In this document: positions 31,347 through 43,593 of the stretch, one piece after another
How the letters are laid out: each line of letters begins with the position of its first letter
Position numbering within the stretch: position 1 is the first letter of the stretch
Assembly: GCF_901933205.1 (NCBI RefSeq)
Contig: NC_044596.1
Location: 2,854,001 to 2,918,000 of the forward strand
Direction of reading: 5' to 3'
Origin: Camarhynchus parvulus
Lineage: Eukaryota > Chordata > Aves > Passeriformes > Thraupidae
DNA: 64,000 nucleotides
Position numbers and translations under genes: made by a program
The notes under the pieces: model-generated
What the model was told of the DNA's origin: nothing
Databases searched by the model: none
Seen by the model: the letters and a program-made list of their open reading frames with translations, nothing else

Positions 31347-34300
31347 GTACGGCCCTGCTCCCGTCTGCTGGAGGGTGCTTGTGGAAGGCAGGAGGGACAT
31401 CCATCCCCTACAGGGGAGGAAAATGTTTGGGAGCTCCGTGTTGGACTCAGGGGCTGGTCCTGGCACCCCTCTGGGAGGGTTCCTTCCCTTTCCACATGTT
31501 CCATGGTGAAGTTTTGGCTCAAGTCCTGCCTCACCTGTTGATGTGGAACAGGGTGGTTGCACGGGGGGACAGCCGGGATAAAGTTGCCAAGATAAAGTTC
31601 CTTTTTCAAAAACACAGACTCCTGTCCTATATGAAACAAAACCAAACCAACAAAAAGCAGTAAAGAGCCTACTGAAGCCACTGGGACAGCAGGAACTGAT
31701 TGATGCTTGAGAAATGGAGGGAATCCCATGGATTGCATGGATTTCTGTTCACCAGTAAGGGATCTTGGTGTGCTTTCATGTGTGCTCTACCTTCCCTGAG
31801 AATTGCCTGAGGTCAGGCTGGTCCTGGTCAGGCTGTAGAGCCAGGGAGGGACTCTGGTGTGCCAGGGATGAGTCAGGAGCAGGAATTCTGCTCTAGGAGC
31901 AAAGGGGCAGCTCTGTTTGCAAAGTGGGGAATTTTCCCTACACCTGCTCTCACAGCTGCTCACCCCAGAGATCTCCTGCTGTCACTTCAGAAGACATTGG
32001 CAGGAGCAGTTGGAACCCAGGCTCATGTGCTGAGGAACAAAACCTCAAATCTCAAAGCTTTTAGAATTATTGCTAACCTGCTCAAAGTTGTTTATTTGTA
32101 TAGTCCAACATTTTCATAGAGGGCTTCTTCTGAGGTTCCTGCAGGCAATGATCTGTAAACCCAGTGGATTTCACAGTGTTTTTTACACCATGAGTTTTCA
32201 CAAACTCTTCTCCTCTGCTGAGCACACTGTGCAGCACAGCTGCCCATCAATCCCTGTCCCAGGCTTTCTGTGTCACCTTCCCTTCCTTTCTCCTGCCCCT
32301 CTGTGCCAGGATCTCATGCTGGGGTGCAGCTGGTACCCCCGGGGCACAGGGCACCAGGGTTCTGCCAGCCCTTGGTTTGCAGTGGTGCTTCCAGCACTGC
32401 TTTGCTGACAGCTCCAGGCAAACAGCCTCCTTCCACATCCCACTTTGTCTGGAACTTAATTCTCCTCTTTAAATGAGTTTGTTTTATACCTGCCTGTTCT
32501 GGAGGCCTCTTACCATGGCTGGTTGTGTCCTTAAACATCACATCCTGTGCAGCTCTTGCAAATAGAGCAAACAGCTTGCAAACTTATTGCATCAATTTGG
32601 AATTCTTTACCTTGCACCAAAATTAACATTTTCCTGACTCTGCAGCAGAAATACTCCATGCTGTTCTTGTTCTGTCCACCCTGATATGACAGATCTGCAT
32701 TTGTTTGTGCAGCCTGTCCAGGACCTCGTGTTCATGTCAGGATCACAACATCATCATCATCTGCCTTTAGCAGGGGGAATGTCTGTGTGCTCTGAGCTGT
32801 GCTCAGCCCCAGTGCCCCAGGCGAGTTGTGCTGGGCTGGCTGCACGAGCAGCCAGGGCTGTTGTCTCTGCTCTGCACGACTGGGCCCATTTTTATGTCTA
32901 GACAGCACAGAGGACACAGTTTGGGCCTGACAAGTACCAATATTTCTCAGTTCCTGGCTGTAAAGCTGCTCCAGCAAGGGGGAAAATCTGTTTGCATCAA
33001 GTGTTTACTAACACAGTCACAGAGGTACCATGCCTTCCCCATCAGTGTCTGGATGTTTATCTAATTATCTGCACTGATGCCTTGTCCATTTTATCCCGAA
33101 GTCTCACGTGGAGCAGATTTGCTCTGGGCTGGCTGCGGTCCCATGTTCAGACCCAGCAAACCTGTCCTCACAAAGGCAGGCAGGGGAAGCTGGGGCTGTG
33201 TGCAGGTGAGCAGATGGCCCCAGGCAGGTGCTGTGTCAGGAGCAGGGCAGAGGAGCCCTGGCTCCTGCTGGAGCGTCCCCATGCAGGCAGCACAGCCCCA
33301 GCAGCCAAACACCAAATTTGCTGGAGTCAAACTGGCCTTATTTGTCATCTTCACGTGGAGTCTCTGGCTTCTCAGGCAGTTTGTTGCCTCCTGGATAAAT
33401 CTATTAACTGCTGGCTGGATCAGTTTGGCTTGTGGAGTGTCCTGCTGGAGTTCAGGTTGAAGGAAGCACTGCCAAAGCTGGAGCCAGGCTGCTCCTGCAC
33501 AGCTCAGCACAGGGGCAGCTTGGTCTTTTCTGCTGTTTCATGTGTGGATGGGGAGCAGTATCCTCAGGGAATGTGTGGAGCCAGGTATCATCAGCCTTCT
33601 TGAGCTGTGTCCAAGAGTGGAAAAAACCTGTGAATATAAAAATATTACTGTATAGTTTATGTAAGAGTAAGTTTTTGTGCGGTGATTTAATTTTTTTTTT
33701 AAACCATTCTGGACTGAGTGGCTGAAAGGGCTGCTGTGGATGGAGTGGATGCACCTCTACTCCCTGGTTATGTAACAGCTGAATCTCCTCCTCACAGCCA
33801 ACAAGAGCAGCCGAGCTGCAGCATTTCTCTGTGCACACCCAACAGAGGAGGGAGGATTGCAGGCTGCTGCCTCGCCTGCAGCCAAACCCGTCAGAAAAAT
33901 GAGGAGTTTGTCTGGGGAAGGTTTTGGTGCTGCTGTCAGGGGGCTGTGAGGGGGAGCTCTCCCTGCAGTTGGGCCCGTGGCAGTGCCAGGAATAGAGCTG
34001 AGCTCCTGGCTGGCCCGAGATGGAGCGAGCTGCAGCATCCCTTTGTTGTGCCTGTCTCCAGTCCTCCCCCGGAGCTGCCTCCATCTGATCGCTCTCTTCC
34101 CTGCCAGGCCTCAGCTGGCAGTGTCACCCGGGCTGTGGGGACAGCATTTGCCTCAGGTGATGGCCCTTAAGGGGATGGGCTCATCCCTTCTGTGCCCTGG
34201 TGGAGCAGTGGGAGCTCTTGGGTGTAGCTGAGAGGGTTTGTGGTGCAGCTGTACTTGGCTGTGGAGCAGGGGAGTCAGGACCCCACAGGACTGTGGGGAC

Positions 34301-34594
34301 AGTGATGTGTCCCCTCTTCCCATCCTCTCTGCCCATGGGAGTGGAGCTGCAGCAGGTTCTTTGGGACACAGGGTGCTGACACAGGGCTTCAGTGGTCCTG
34401 CTGGGTCCCTCCCAGCTCAGGAGGTTCTGTGGTTCCCCACAGCCTGCTCTGAGCCCCCCTGAGCTGGGTCCTGCTCCCCCTGGTTCACAGAGCCTGCCTG
34501 GGACAGAGGCTGCCAGCCCGTCCCAGGAGATCCTGTGGGGAAAAGGGGGAGCTTGACTCCTTCTGAAATGATCCTGCAGGGCTGATGAGAGTTA
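31347..34594. other. SYT6 intron 1, first part, no element recognised
   Basis: No CR1 tail, LTR or exon supported. GC-rich frames of 80-210 codons on both strands show no domains. A short CATCATCATCAT run lies at about 32750. Confidence 0.5.
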
Positions 34595-34842
34595 CTGAAG
34601 AGAGTGAGTTTTGATGGGATATTGGGAAAGATTTCTTCCCTGTGAGGGTGGTGAGGCTCTGGCACTGCCCAGAGCAGCTGTGGCTGCCCCTGGATCCCTG
34701 GCAGTGCCCAAGGCCAGGCTAGATGGGGTTTGGAGCAGCCTGGACAGTGGAAGGTGTCCCTGACATGGCAGGGGTGTCACTGGATGATCTTCAAGCTCCT
34801 TCCCACCCAAACCAGTTTGGGATTCCATGATTCTGTGACTGG
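34595..34842 (+). mobile_element. CR1 LINE 3' fragment (sense)
   Basis: GGGAAAGATTTCTTCCCTGTG, then GGCACTGCCCAGAGCAGCTGTGGCTGCCCC, then GCAGTGCCCAAGGCCAGGCTAG, then TTCCCACCCAAACCAGTTTGGGATTCCATGATTCTGTGA. One of the better preserved tails, keeping the terminal octamer region. Confidence 0.93.
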
Positions 34843-36059
34843 AGCCAGCATCTGGTGATGTTGATTTAAAGGATGGTGCTTGGGTACAGGAAGGAATTTA
34901 TCCTGGGATCAAAGCACATCCAGGAGAAAGCCTCTGGGTTTGATTTCTACCTTCAGCACTTCTGTGCTGAGACTCTCTTTAAACAACCTAGGTTGGTTTT
35001 TATTTTGCCTTAATGATCCATTTGTTCAAAGCGTTGCTGCCCTAGTGGAACCAGGGCAGGAGGCAGAGGCTGATGTACAGAGGGGCTGCAGGTTGTCCCC
35101 AGCAGACCCTGCTCATCTCAGCGTGGTAAGACCCCTCCTCAAACCCTCCTTCACACACTGATCCACCCCAGCAAAATGCTCCTGTGCTTTCCTGATGCAG
35201 GAGGAGAACACTGGAGTGAGAGGAGGGAACAGGACAGCTGGGGAAGGCACAGAGTCAGAGAGACCTCCTGATAATCCCAGCACATGGTGTCAGCTCGCCT
35301 GTGTCCAACCCCCAGTAATTCCGAGCACATTTACTGCTTTGCCCCTTGTGTGAACTGCTCTTTTTGAAGGTCCTGGTGCAGGCAGTACAGCTTGTACAGC
35401 GCTGAACACCCTCCTGGCACTTGGCAAAGACTATTAAAATGTTAAACCAAGCACAGAAGTGTTCTTGCTGCAGGCAGGAAAAAGGGGGGAATTTCTGGGC
35501 AATAAAGGATTTTTCATCGCAGGAAGGTTGGTGCAGAAAGATCTTTTTTTTTATTGAGAAATTGGTTCTGGAGTATTTTCTGGGGAAAGAAAAACCACCT
35601 GACCCCTGATAGATTAGCTTGACTAATGGGAGAACTGATGACACCCTCATTCATGGTTATGGGATGCCTTCAGCCACTACCTGTGAAATATGGGCATGTC
35701 TTGAATTTACTCACTAGGCACAATAACACACTTTTCTGAATCGCCATTCAAGTGTATTTTAAGTCAATATAACAGTAAACATGCTCCAAGCCACCCAGGC
35801 AAAGCTAATATTAATCACTGAAGCTTGAGTTTCCAGAGGCCCAGCATGTGAGGAGCAGCTCCTTGGGGCAAATATCTTTTTTCTCACAGAGTAATGCACT
35901 TGCAAAATGGATCTTGCCTTTCCTCCTAGAAAAGAGCCAGCCAGAGCTACGTGCAGCAAATTTGCTCTTTAGCCCAACTAAACCAGGCTGGGATCTTGGA
36001 GGTATCAGATTCAAACCTTGCTGCCAAAGAAAGGTTTGTAAAACTGTGTTGAAATAAGG
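34843..36059. other. SYT6 intron 1, nothing recognised
   Basis: No supported gene or repeat. CpG density begins to rise near 36.05 kb. Confidence 0.5.
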
Positions 36060-36489
36060 TTGAAACCGGCTGAGAAAATCGAGGAAAAAACGGATTAAAT
36101 CGCCTGTCTCCAGACATGTGTCTCTGCTCGTGTATTGTGTGCGGATCCGTGGCTCTCCAGCTGCCTCTGGCTATGCTCTGTGATGGTCCTGGCAAATAAA
36201 ATGCCCCTCTGGAGCTGAGTGGAGTGTGCGTGTTCCGCGAGCCCCTCTCTGCATAGGCGCAGCTTTGCAGCCGCCTAATTGCCGCTGCTCGCTTCATTGC
36301 CGAGGCAGAGCAGGGAGGCTGCTGCTGTTTGTGGTGCGTGCGGACCCGGAGCTGCTCCCATGCAGCTGCAGCAGCCTCATGCATAGTCAGGGCTCAGCAT
36401 CCCCAACTCCATAGAAACAGCAGCGGGATCGCTGCCGCCGCTAATTGATGCGCGAGCAGGGACCGCGCTGAGGAGCTGCCGCCGCTCTG
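36060..36489 (+). promoter_or_regulatory. SYT6: CpG island and candidate alternative first exon of SYT6
   Basis: About thirty CpGs in 430 bp, against a CpG-poor intron on both sides. The segment ends in GCCGCTCTG|GTGAGT, a strong splice donor at 36490, with GCCGCTAATTGATGCGCGAG just before it. It holds short uATG frames (for example ATGCAGCTGCAGCAGCCTCATGCATAG) but no frame running to the donor, so the exon would be non-coding. It would join SYT6 exon 2 (from 49801) or exon 3. Joined to exon 2, the first good in-frame ATG is Met107 (MADKLKD), which would make a protein without the transmembrane segment. Tissue use and the true start site are unknown. Confidence 0.5.
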
Positions 36490-39400
36490 GTGAGTCCACA
36501 TTTCTCAAGTTACTTTAATCATTCTTTGCTTTTTCTTTCCATAATATGAAGCGTGTTTTCATAATTTAAATGAAAATAATTTCAGCAAAACGCCTTTGCT
36601 GTTGAAACATTTTCCCCCTGCTCTCAGAATTCTCCCGGCATTGCACGGAGGGGCAGCGTGTGCTTTGAGCTGGTTCAAACCAGGGCACAGCCCGAGCTTC
36701 CCCGCGGTTTTTTGGGATGACTCCGGGAAGGTGTTTGGTGTTTCTGGGTTTGCAGGTGTTTGTCGCTTGGCATCCTGGCTGTGCTGGAGTTGCTGCACTC
36801 GCTGTGTGTGCTCCTGGCAGCCAGAACCTCTCCCATGTGTGTGTTCGTTGTGCAGGGATAAACCAGACCCAGAACGGGGCTCATGTCTGATCCAATTGTT
36901 TTATTTAACTATAGCCTCAGCTACCCTTGTTTTTCATAATTGTTTCTTCTCACTGCTCACATTTCCAGCTACAATCAAATATTCTTTCTCAGGACCCCAG
37001 GTTTCCATCTCATCTTGGTTAGGCAGCATTTTCTACCTTTAATATTTGCTGTTTCTCTTTCAAAGATGACAATCTATATTTCCCCTTCCCATCTGTGTGT
37101 TGGAAAATCAGAGATCTTGTCTGTGAAATGTTTCCATCCAGCGGACTCCCTGACAGAGCAGTCGCCCTGGCAGTTGTTGGGGAGAGATGCAATTAAGTCC
37201 CTCTGCCATGTATTGTCTTTAATTATATTTGTACCTTGCAAAATGGCATCCTGGAGGGTCAGGGAGGAGATTTTTGGAGTGATTGGCTATTAAATGTACA
37301 TTTTCCCTGCCTGGGGGAAAAAAGAAAGTTCTCCTGCGGGGAGCCCTGCGCGCGGCGGAGCCGCAGCTGCTGACTGAGGGTGTCTCTCTGTTTAGTTCAG
37401 TTTGTTGTGCTGTAGCAGGTTCATGTTTGACAACATCACAGCAAACTGTGCAGCGAAGCCTGAAGGCAGCATGCCAGGAGCTCCCTTCACACCAGCCCTC
37501 TCCAAACCATCCTTGAGGCACACGGCCCTGGACCATTTGGAATAATGATTGCCCAGGAGTTCTAGCCCTTGGTGTTGTAATAATCTGATTTTCTGTGCCA
37601 TTCACTCCTCAGTTTCTCTCTCCAGATGCAGCACTTCATCTCCTGGATGCTGGTGAGCGTTTACTTGGAGTTGTTTGATCCCAGCTCTGAATCTGAGCTC
37701 TGGTCAAAATGCTTGTGCTGAAAGAATTGTGAGCTGCATGGTATGGAGTGGTAGGAGCTGTTGGAAAAGGGCATCTCAGAATCCATTTAATCAATGAGTA
37801 GGATCAGGCAGCCCAGCCTGCTCACTGCAGCGCATTGGAGGGGTTCAAGACCCCTGTCTTTGCTCCAAGCTAATGGAAACAGCAGCAGCAGCTGCTGATG
37901 GCAGGAGCAGAGCCATGGGGAGGAAGTTCCCTCCTCACTCAGGGCAGCTTGAACAAAGAAATGCTCTGTTCCAAACCTCTGCAGGGTCCCTGTACGCTGT
38001 GGGGGCTCCAGGCAGGTCAGTCCTTCCTGGCTGCTCCATCTGAGCCCAGCTCTGGGTGTGCCAGTGCTGCTCTGCCCGTTCTGTGCTGCTGGAGAGGCAC
38101 AGAGGAGGAGGGACTGCTGTGGGTTTGTGTGGCTGTTTTGGGTTTAGGTGGCTCCAGCTGGCAGCTGCAGGGCACCAGGCTGGGCATCACCCAGCCTGTG
38201 CAGCACCTGGAGCCAGGGCAGTTCTGGAAGGATCCTGCACCTCTGGTTTTGGGTGTCCCATGGGGCAGGTCCAGGCAATAAATGCATCCAGAATGTCTCA
38301 GGAGCTCAAGGAGCCTCCGGTGCTGGAGGGGCTCTGTGTCCTGGGCAGGGGGCACTCAGGAAAGCTCTGGGAAGCTTTTCAGGGCTGCCTTGTCCCATGC
38401 TTGGGGTCTTCTGCCCACCCTGGCCGAGGATTTTGGGCTCCGCAGACTGTGTCCTCTTGTGGAGCCTGGGAGACTTCCAGCACTGGGATGAGGAGAGACC
38501 CCAGTTCTGCTCCCTGCCAAGCTTTACCCTGAGATCTTTTCAAGGCAGCCTGGTTTTAGTGGGGTTTTGAGCCAAAATGGGGTGTGAGAGGGAGACACAG
38601 GGGAGCCTTTCCCCAGAATTGGATCCCACTGCAGGAAGTGAGGGGCAGCGAGGTGGCAGCTCCAGGGTGGAGAGTCTGGGCACAGAGGCACTGCTGAGCC
38701 TGGAGTCTCACAGCAGACACTGCTTTGATCAAGTTTTTAAAAGGAAATTTCAAGTTCCAGGGTTTTTTGGTTGCTCTAGGGAGAGGGAGAGAGAGTGAAA
38801 AGCTTTTACTCGTTCCGTTTTGCATCCTGAAACGCAGTTGGATTTCTGCATCCCAGAAGTGTCTGGATTCCCGTGGTTTCCTCTCTGCCTGGCTCTGCTC
38901 AGCTCCAGCTCTGGATCAGAGGCTTTCCCTGTGCTGAGCAGCCTCAGCCAGGCTGCCCTGGCACACAGGGTCACAGCCTGGGGGATGAGGATGCTCAGCA
39001 GGGATTTAACCCCAGCCCTGGCCACTGTGTGTGTTCAGCACCACCGGGTTGTTTACAGATGTTGCTACAGCATATTGTGATAAAATGTCATGGGATTAGC
39101 ACACAGCCTTGTGCCATAATTGCATTCACTGTGGCTTATAATAGTTCATTAGCTTGTCATCAGTTAGGCAGAAAGCAATGACAACTCTTCCTATCACATT
39201 TATAATGCTCTAGAGAGCAGCTGATTAAGTCACAAAGTGACATAAATCACCAGGGAATGTTTCCTTCGGCTTGGAAAAGTTTTTTTTTCTCTTTTTTTGT
39301 CACTTTTGATAACAGAAATGCTGCGTTTCTGACAGCACAAAGTTCCCCTTTGGGTTGCACATGCCAGCAGAAGTTTCAGTGACAAATCCGCAGCCTGGAG

Positions 39401-39918
39401 GGAAAGCCCAAATCGGTCAATAATGGCTGAAAACCAACATTTTTGGTCTTCAGGAGCCTGTGATGGGTCTCCTCCAGCCCAGCAACTTCACTGAGAGTCA
39501 GTTCTTGTCCCTGGTGTCTCTCAGCACTGTGTGAAGCCCACAGTCACCAGTGGGGTTTGTGGCTGGTGGTGGGAGAGGGGAGTTTTGTCTCCAGGTCCAT
39601 CTGGGGAGATGAAGCTGAGGATGGGCTGAAGGCTGTCTGTGGGCAGAGACAGGGTTCAGGAGGGAATTTGGGATATTGGATACTCAGATTTGGAGCTGCA
39701 GCCCTGCAGAGATGCGGCTTCTGTGGGGTTCAGAGCTCTGTTCTGGCTGCTACACTGGAGGCTCCTCCTGCCTGGAGAGCCATGCAGTGCTCCTCAGCTA
39801 TCCAGGATTTTTGCCTTCTTTTTGGGCAATTAACTCTTCGTTCTGTTTCAGTGGGAAAAGCACACGGTCCAGGCCACTAAACTCTCATCTGACCTCACAT
39901 CCCTTTCTTTGGTGTATT
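36490..39918. other. SYT6 intron 1, mostly unremarkable
   Basis: A small CpG-rich spot (GCGCGCGGCGGAGCCGC) lies at about 37.35 kb. A CpG-poor AT-rich stretch at 39.05-39.26 kb is listed separately. No exon is supported. Confidence 0.5.
39050..39260. promoter_or_regulatory. Candidate conserved non-coding element
   Basis: An unrepetitive, CpG-poor, AT-rich block with TAATTGCATTCA, AATAGTTCATTAGC and GATTAAGTCACAAAGTGACATAAATCA, the last close to a palindrome around a GTCAC core. It stands out from the GC-rich intron on both sides. Only comparison with other species could show conservation. Confidence 0.2.
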
Positions 39919-39990
39919 CTGCACTTCCATTTGGTTGGACTCAATGATCTTAGAGGCATTTTCCAACCTTAGGGATTCTGTGATTTGTAA
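39919..39990 (+). mobile_element. CR1 LINE 3' end (sense, short)
   Basis: GGTTGGACTCAATGATCTTAGAGG, then TTTTCCAACCTTAGGGATTCTGTGATT: the last ~70 bp of a CR1 copy. Confidence 0.8.
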
Positions 39991-40391
39991 GTGTTGATTT
40001 TTTTCCCCTTTGTTTTGTTACATATTCACATAGGGACATGAAGTGCCTCACAGTTGACTCTGCATTTGAAAATCACCTTTGATGTGTCCCTCTGAATTAT
40101 TCTGTTCAGATTTCCCTCTGGTTTTTAAACTCCCCTGGGGCCTGGAGCAGCTCCCACTCCCATGTCTGAGAGCATTTGCTGTCTGTTCCCTGGTGAAGGA
40201 AGAACCAAACCATGAACTGAAGAGCCCCAGGTGACAAAGGGTGTGACAGTGTCTTTTCTCTGTTTAATGCACTCCTTTAATCAACCCATGAGGTGTGACA
40301 GTCCCCACCCAGGGATGGGGTGCAGAGGGAATGGGGACAGCACTGGCATCACCCTGGGCCAAGACACACATAGAAAACACCTTCACTCTCC

Positions 40392-40960
40392 TGTGAAAAC
40401 GTAAAAAGTTTAATAAAGGACAATAGGAAATGAAGACCATAGAGCAAAGGTTATTAGGGTTGGCACTCAGCCAAGAGCACCCCGTTATCTTTGGGGACAC
40501 CCCTTAAATACCTTCTCCCTTACATCAGCCTGTTGCATATTCATAGGCCCTTCTGCATAGTGAACTTTTCCCTAAACTAATTGACATGCTCCAAAAATTG
40601 TTTAGCATATCTCTTCTTTGGTTCTGCCTTTTTAGAGCATGTGTATTTTTTGGTTGTGGTTTTAGTCCGTTCTTATCACCTCCAGTTTTTGGGCCTTGGT
40701 CCTCACTGGCTTCAGACATTGAGTGCTGATAATTGGCAGATCAGTACAGGGGTCCTCCTCCTGTGTTCATTGGGTGTTATCCCATCCAAGCAGGCATTTT
40801 AACACAAGCACACTTACATCAGCTATTTCACTGAGCTTAATTAACAACAGAAATAAAAACTACATCTTTATAACAAAATTACTTCAACATTACACATATA
40901 AAATCCATTTTAATATTTGCAAAAAAGCCAATATTATAATATGTATCTATAGCACACAGC
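40392..40960 (-). mobile_element. LTR-like sequence, minus orientation (ends approximate)
   Basis: On the + strand: TGTGAAAACGTAAAAAGTTTAATAAAGG near the left edge, later TTGCATATTCATAGG and a long T-rich part, echoing the layout of the minus-oriented LTRs at 19.17 and 53.57 kb. The left edge resembles the fragment at 16.82 kb. No target-site duplication identified, and the right end is a guess. Confidence 0.35.
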
Positions 40961-41317
40961 AGGAGCTTCAGCTGCAGCCTGGATATGTAGACAAGGATAA
41001 AACAACTCTCTCTGCTGCTTGCAGGCAGGGCACAATGCAGGTGACAGCTCGGGGGTGTCCCAGGAGCTCATCCTCTCCCAGCCTGAGGTGCCCCAGGCTC
41101 CAGGCTGACATGGGAAAGCCTCGAGGCTATGGCTGGGGATGCTGGAAGAGAACTTTATTCCATGTGCAGATTTATGGTCTAAGCATTTTCTCCTTCATTA
41201 TGACTTGGAGTTTATAAAATTGGGGAATTTGCAAGTATTTGCAGTAACGAGCTGAGAGCTCCTATCCAGGACAGCGAATTGTCAGAGAAATCTCTGCTCT
41301 CTGTGACCACTGACAGC

Positions 41318-41565
41318 ACCCCAGGGAAGGGCTGGAGTGCTGCCAGGGAGCTTAGGCTGGATTTTGGGAAAAGTTCTTTTCCCAGAGGGTGCTGGGCACT
41401 GCCCAGGATCCCCAGGTGATGGGCATAGCCCTGAGGCTGCCAGAGCTCCAGGAGAGTTTGGACATCACTCCAGGGATGCACAGGGTGGGATTTGGGGGTG
41501 TCTGTGCAGGGCAGGAGATGGACTGGATGATCCTTGTGGATCCCTTCCAACTCAGGATATTCTAA
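41318..41565 (+). mobile_element. CR1 LINE 3' fragment, second subfamily (sense)
   Basis: AGGGTGCTGGGCACTGCCCAG, TGAGGCTGCCAGAGCTCCAGG, GGGATTTGGGGGTGTCTGTGCAGG, GATGATCCTTGTGGATCCCTTCCAACTCAGGATATTCT. Confidence 0.9.
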
Positions 41566-42204
41566 ATTATACATCAGTTAAAGTAAAACACTTTGGATGA
41601 AGTTGTCTCCTGTTCCAGCTCATTTCCCAGCTGCAGAATCAAATCCCCACAAGAATCACAGCCAATGGTGAGGAAAGCCCTGGCCTTGCTCAGTGAAGCA
41701 AGTTCTGCCTGCCTGGGAGGGATGAGGCTGCTGTTTGCTCCTGGCCATGGATCAGCCACTGGAAACACTTGGATCCCTGCGAGGTCTCCATATGAAGGGT
41801 TGTCTCCATCCTCAACGTGCAATAATGAGATGGTTTGAGTTTTATAGTCTTATATAATTACTCTCAAAATAGCTTCTGATTCATCCTCCCCTTTGAAGCT
41901 TATAGTTTGCATTCTGATAAGCTCTTGCATGGCAGGAACCCTGTGGTAGCAGCAAATTAATTTTTAAGAAGTTTTTTGCTGTCTAACTGAAACTTTGGCA
42001 CAGCCACTTGGAGCATTCCTGTCCTGACCTTCCCAGGATCCATTTCATGGCTGGGTGTGTGCAGGAGATGAGGAGGCTCTCTCAGGATTCCTGGGGAGCC
42101 TGTGCTGGCAGGAGGAAGCTGGTGGGAGCTGATAGTGCAGGACTCAGTGTCCAAGGACTGGGGAAGCAACAGGAAAAATCTCATTTTAGCTTTCAGGGAG
42201 ACTC
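41566..42204. other. SYT6 intron 1, nothing recognised
   Basis: No supported gene or element. Confidence 0.5.
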
Positions 42205-42330
42205 TGGCTGGATGGGGCTGGGAGAAACCTGGAAGGTGGAAGGTGTTCCTGCCCATGGCAGGAGGTGGAAGGAGATGAGCTTTAAAGTCCCTTCCAACCC
42301 AAACCATTCCACGATTCCACAATTCTCTGG
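42205..42330 (+). mobile_element. CR1 LINE 3' fragment (sense)
   Basis: GGAAGGTGTTCCTGCCCATGGCAGG, then GAGCTTTAAAGTCCCTTCCAACCCAAACCATTCCACGATTCC. Confidence 0.9.
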
Positions 42331-42731
42331 ATGTCTCCTCTCAGAACATCCCCCTCCTGAGCATTCCCAGCCCTCTGCTTTGAGAGGGGCCTTTGCCACT
42401 GAGCTCTGTGTGATGAGCTGAGTGTGAAAGTGCTCAGCAAACTGTGAGAACTTGTTCTCAATCCCATTCCCTGTGCTGTCTTCTGTAGAATTCCTTGTGG
42501 TTGGTATGGAATAACAAAACAAGGCTTGGCCATGTCCAGAGCAGCTGGGACTGGCTGCCTTCACCTGAAGAAACCTGTCCTGTGGTGCTGGGAGTGTGCA
42601 CAGAGTGAGGGGGGGGTCTGTCAGGGTCTCCCTGGATGCTTCATACCATTGTGCCAAATGAGAGGAACAATCAGTGGTTTCATACTTTCACTACCAAGAG
42701 AATAAAACAACCTGGTTTGTGAGCAGGGACA

Positions 42732-43003
42732 GGACCTGAGGGAAGGGCTGGAGCTGTGCCAGGGTTGGAAATCAGGGAAGGTTCTTCCTCCAGAGCGTGC
42801 TGGGCACTGCCCAGGCTCCCCAGGGAATGGGCACAGCCTCGAGGCTGCCAGAGCTCCAGGAGTGTTTGGACATCACTGCCAGAGATGCCCAGGGTGGGAT
42901 TTGGGGGTGTCTGTGCAGGGCAGGGTATGGACTGGATGATCCTTGTGGGTCCCTTCCAGCTCAGGATATTCTGTAATTCTGTAATTCTGTGATTCTGTGC
43001 TTT
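42732..43003 (+). mobile_element. CR1 LINE 3' fragment, second subfamily (sense)
   Basis: GAGGGAAGGGCTGGAGCTGTG, GCTGGGCACTGCCCAGGCTCCCCAGGGAATGGG, GGGATTTGGGGGTGTCTGTGCAGGGCAGG, CCTTGTGGGTCCCTTCCAGC. It ends in a short ATTCTGTA/ATTCTGTG octamer array at about 42970-43000, the usual CR1 terminus. Confidence 0.93.
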
Positions 43004-43556
43004 GTTCTGGATTGGTCACAGTGCCAAGCACGGCTGCGATTTCCCTTCCCTCTCCCCCAGACTCTGGGTGCAGCGCTGCCCTCGGCTGGGCCGTGGGCCC
43101 TGAGGGAGCCTGAGCAGCACCAGGGCTCTGGCTGCCCTGAGGGTGTCCACAGCTGTCACCTGCTCCCACTGCTGCCACCAGTCTCTGCACACAGAAGCTC
43201 TGAGGGCCTAAAAAAGCCATGTTTGTGACCCTGGGACCCACAGTGATCCACGGGCTGGGGTGTGCTGCTGCAGGGGGCTCTGCAGCCCTCCCCACCTCCC
43301 ACAGCATGAGAGAACATCTGAGGGGCAGCAGGAGCTCTGCCTCACCCAGAATTGTGTCCCGACCTGGCCCTTTAACATCTGCTGGGAAGCTGGTGGAATA
43401 TTTCCCCCTCTCCAGGACCCAGCTCTGTGCTGTTGGAGCAGCAGCTCCTGCTGCCAGGCTGCCTGTGAAGAGCCAATTGACGGCAGCCAGACTTTGAAGT
43501 GACAGCTCCTAATGACTCGTCTAGCTCAGGAATATTTCAAGGCATATTCCTGTAGC

Positions 43557-43560
<4 letters not shown>

Positions 43561-43593
<33 letters not shown>
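43561..43593. repeat. (GCCT)n microsatellite
   Basis: Eight GCCT units in SYT6 intron 1. Confidence 0.95.

Noticed and set aside
30893..31738. 281-codon minus-strand frame opposite SYT6 exon 1
   Set aside because: Long because of GC-rich, stop-poor sequence; no recognisable domain and it overlaps a clear coding exon on the other strand.
33452..34084. 210-codon minus-strand frame and overlapping 203-codon plus frame (32992-33603)
   Set aside because: No domain, no splice support, and mutually overlapping in a GC-rich intron.
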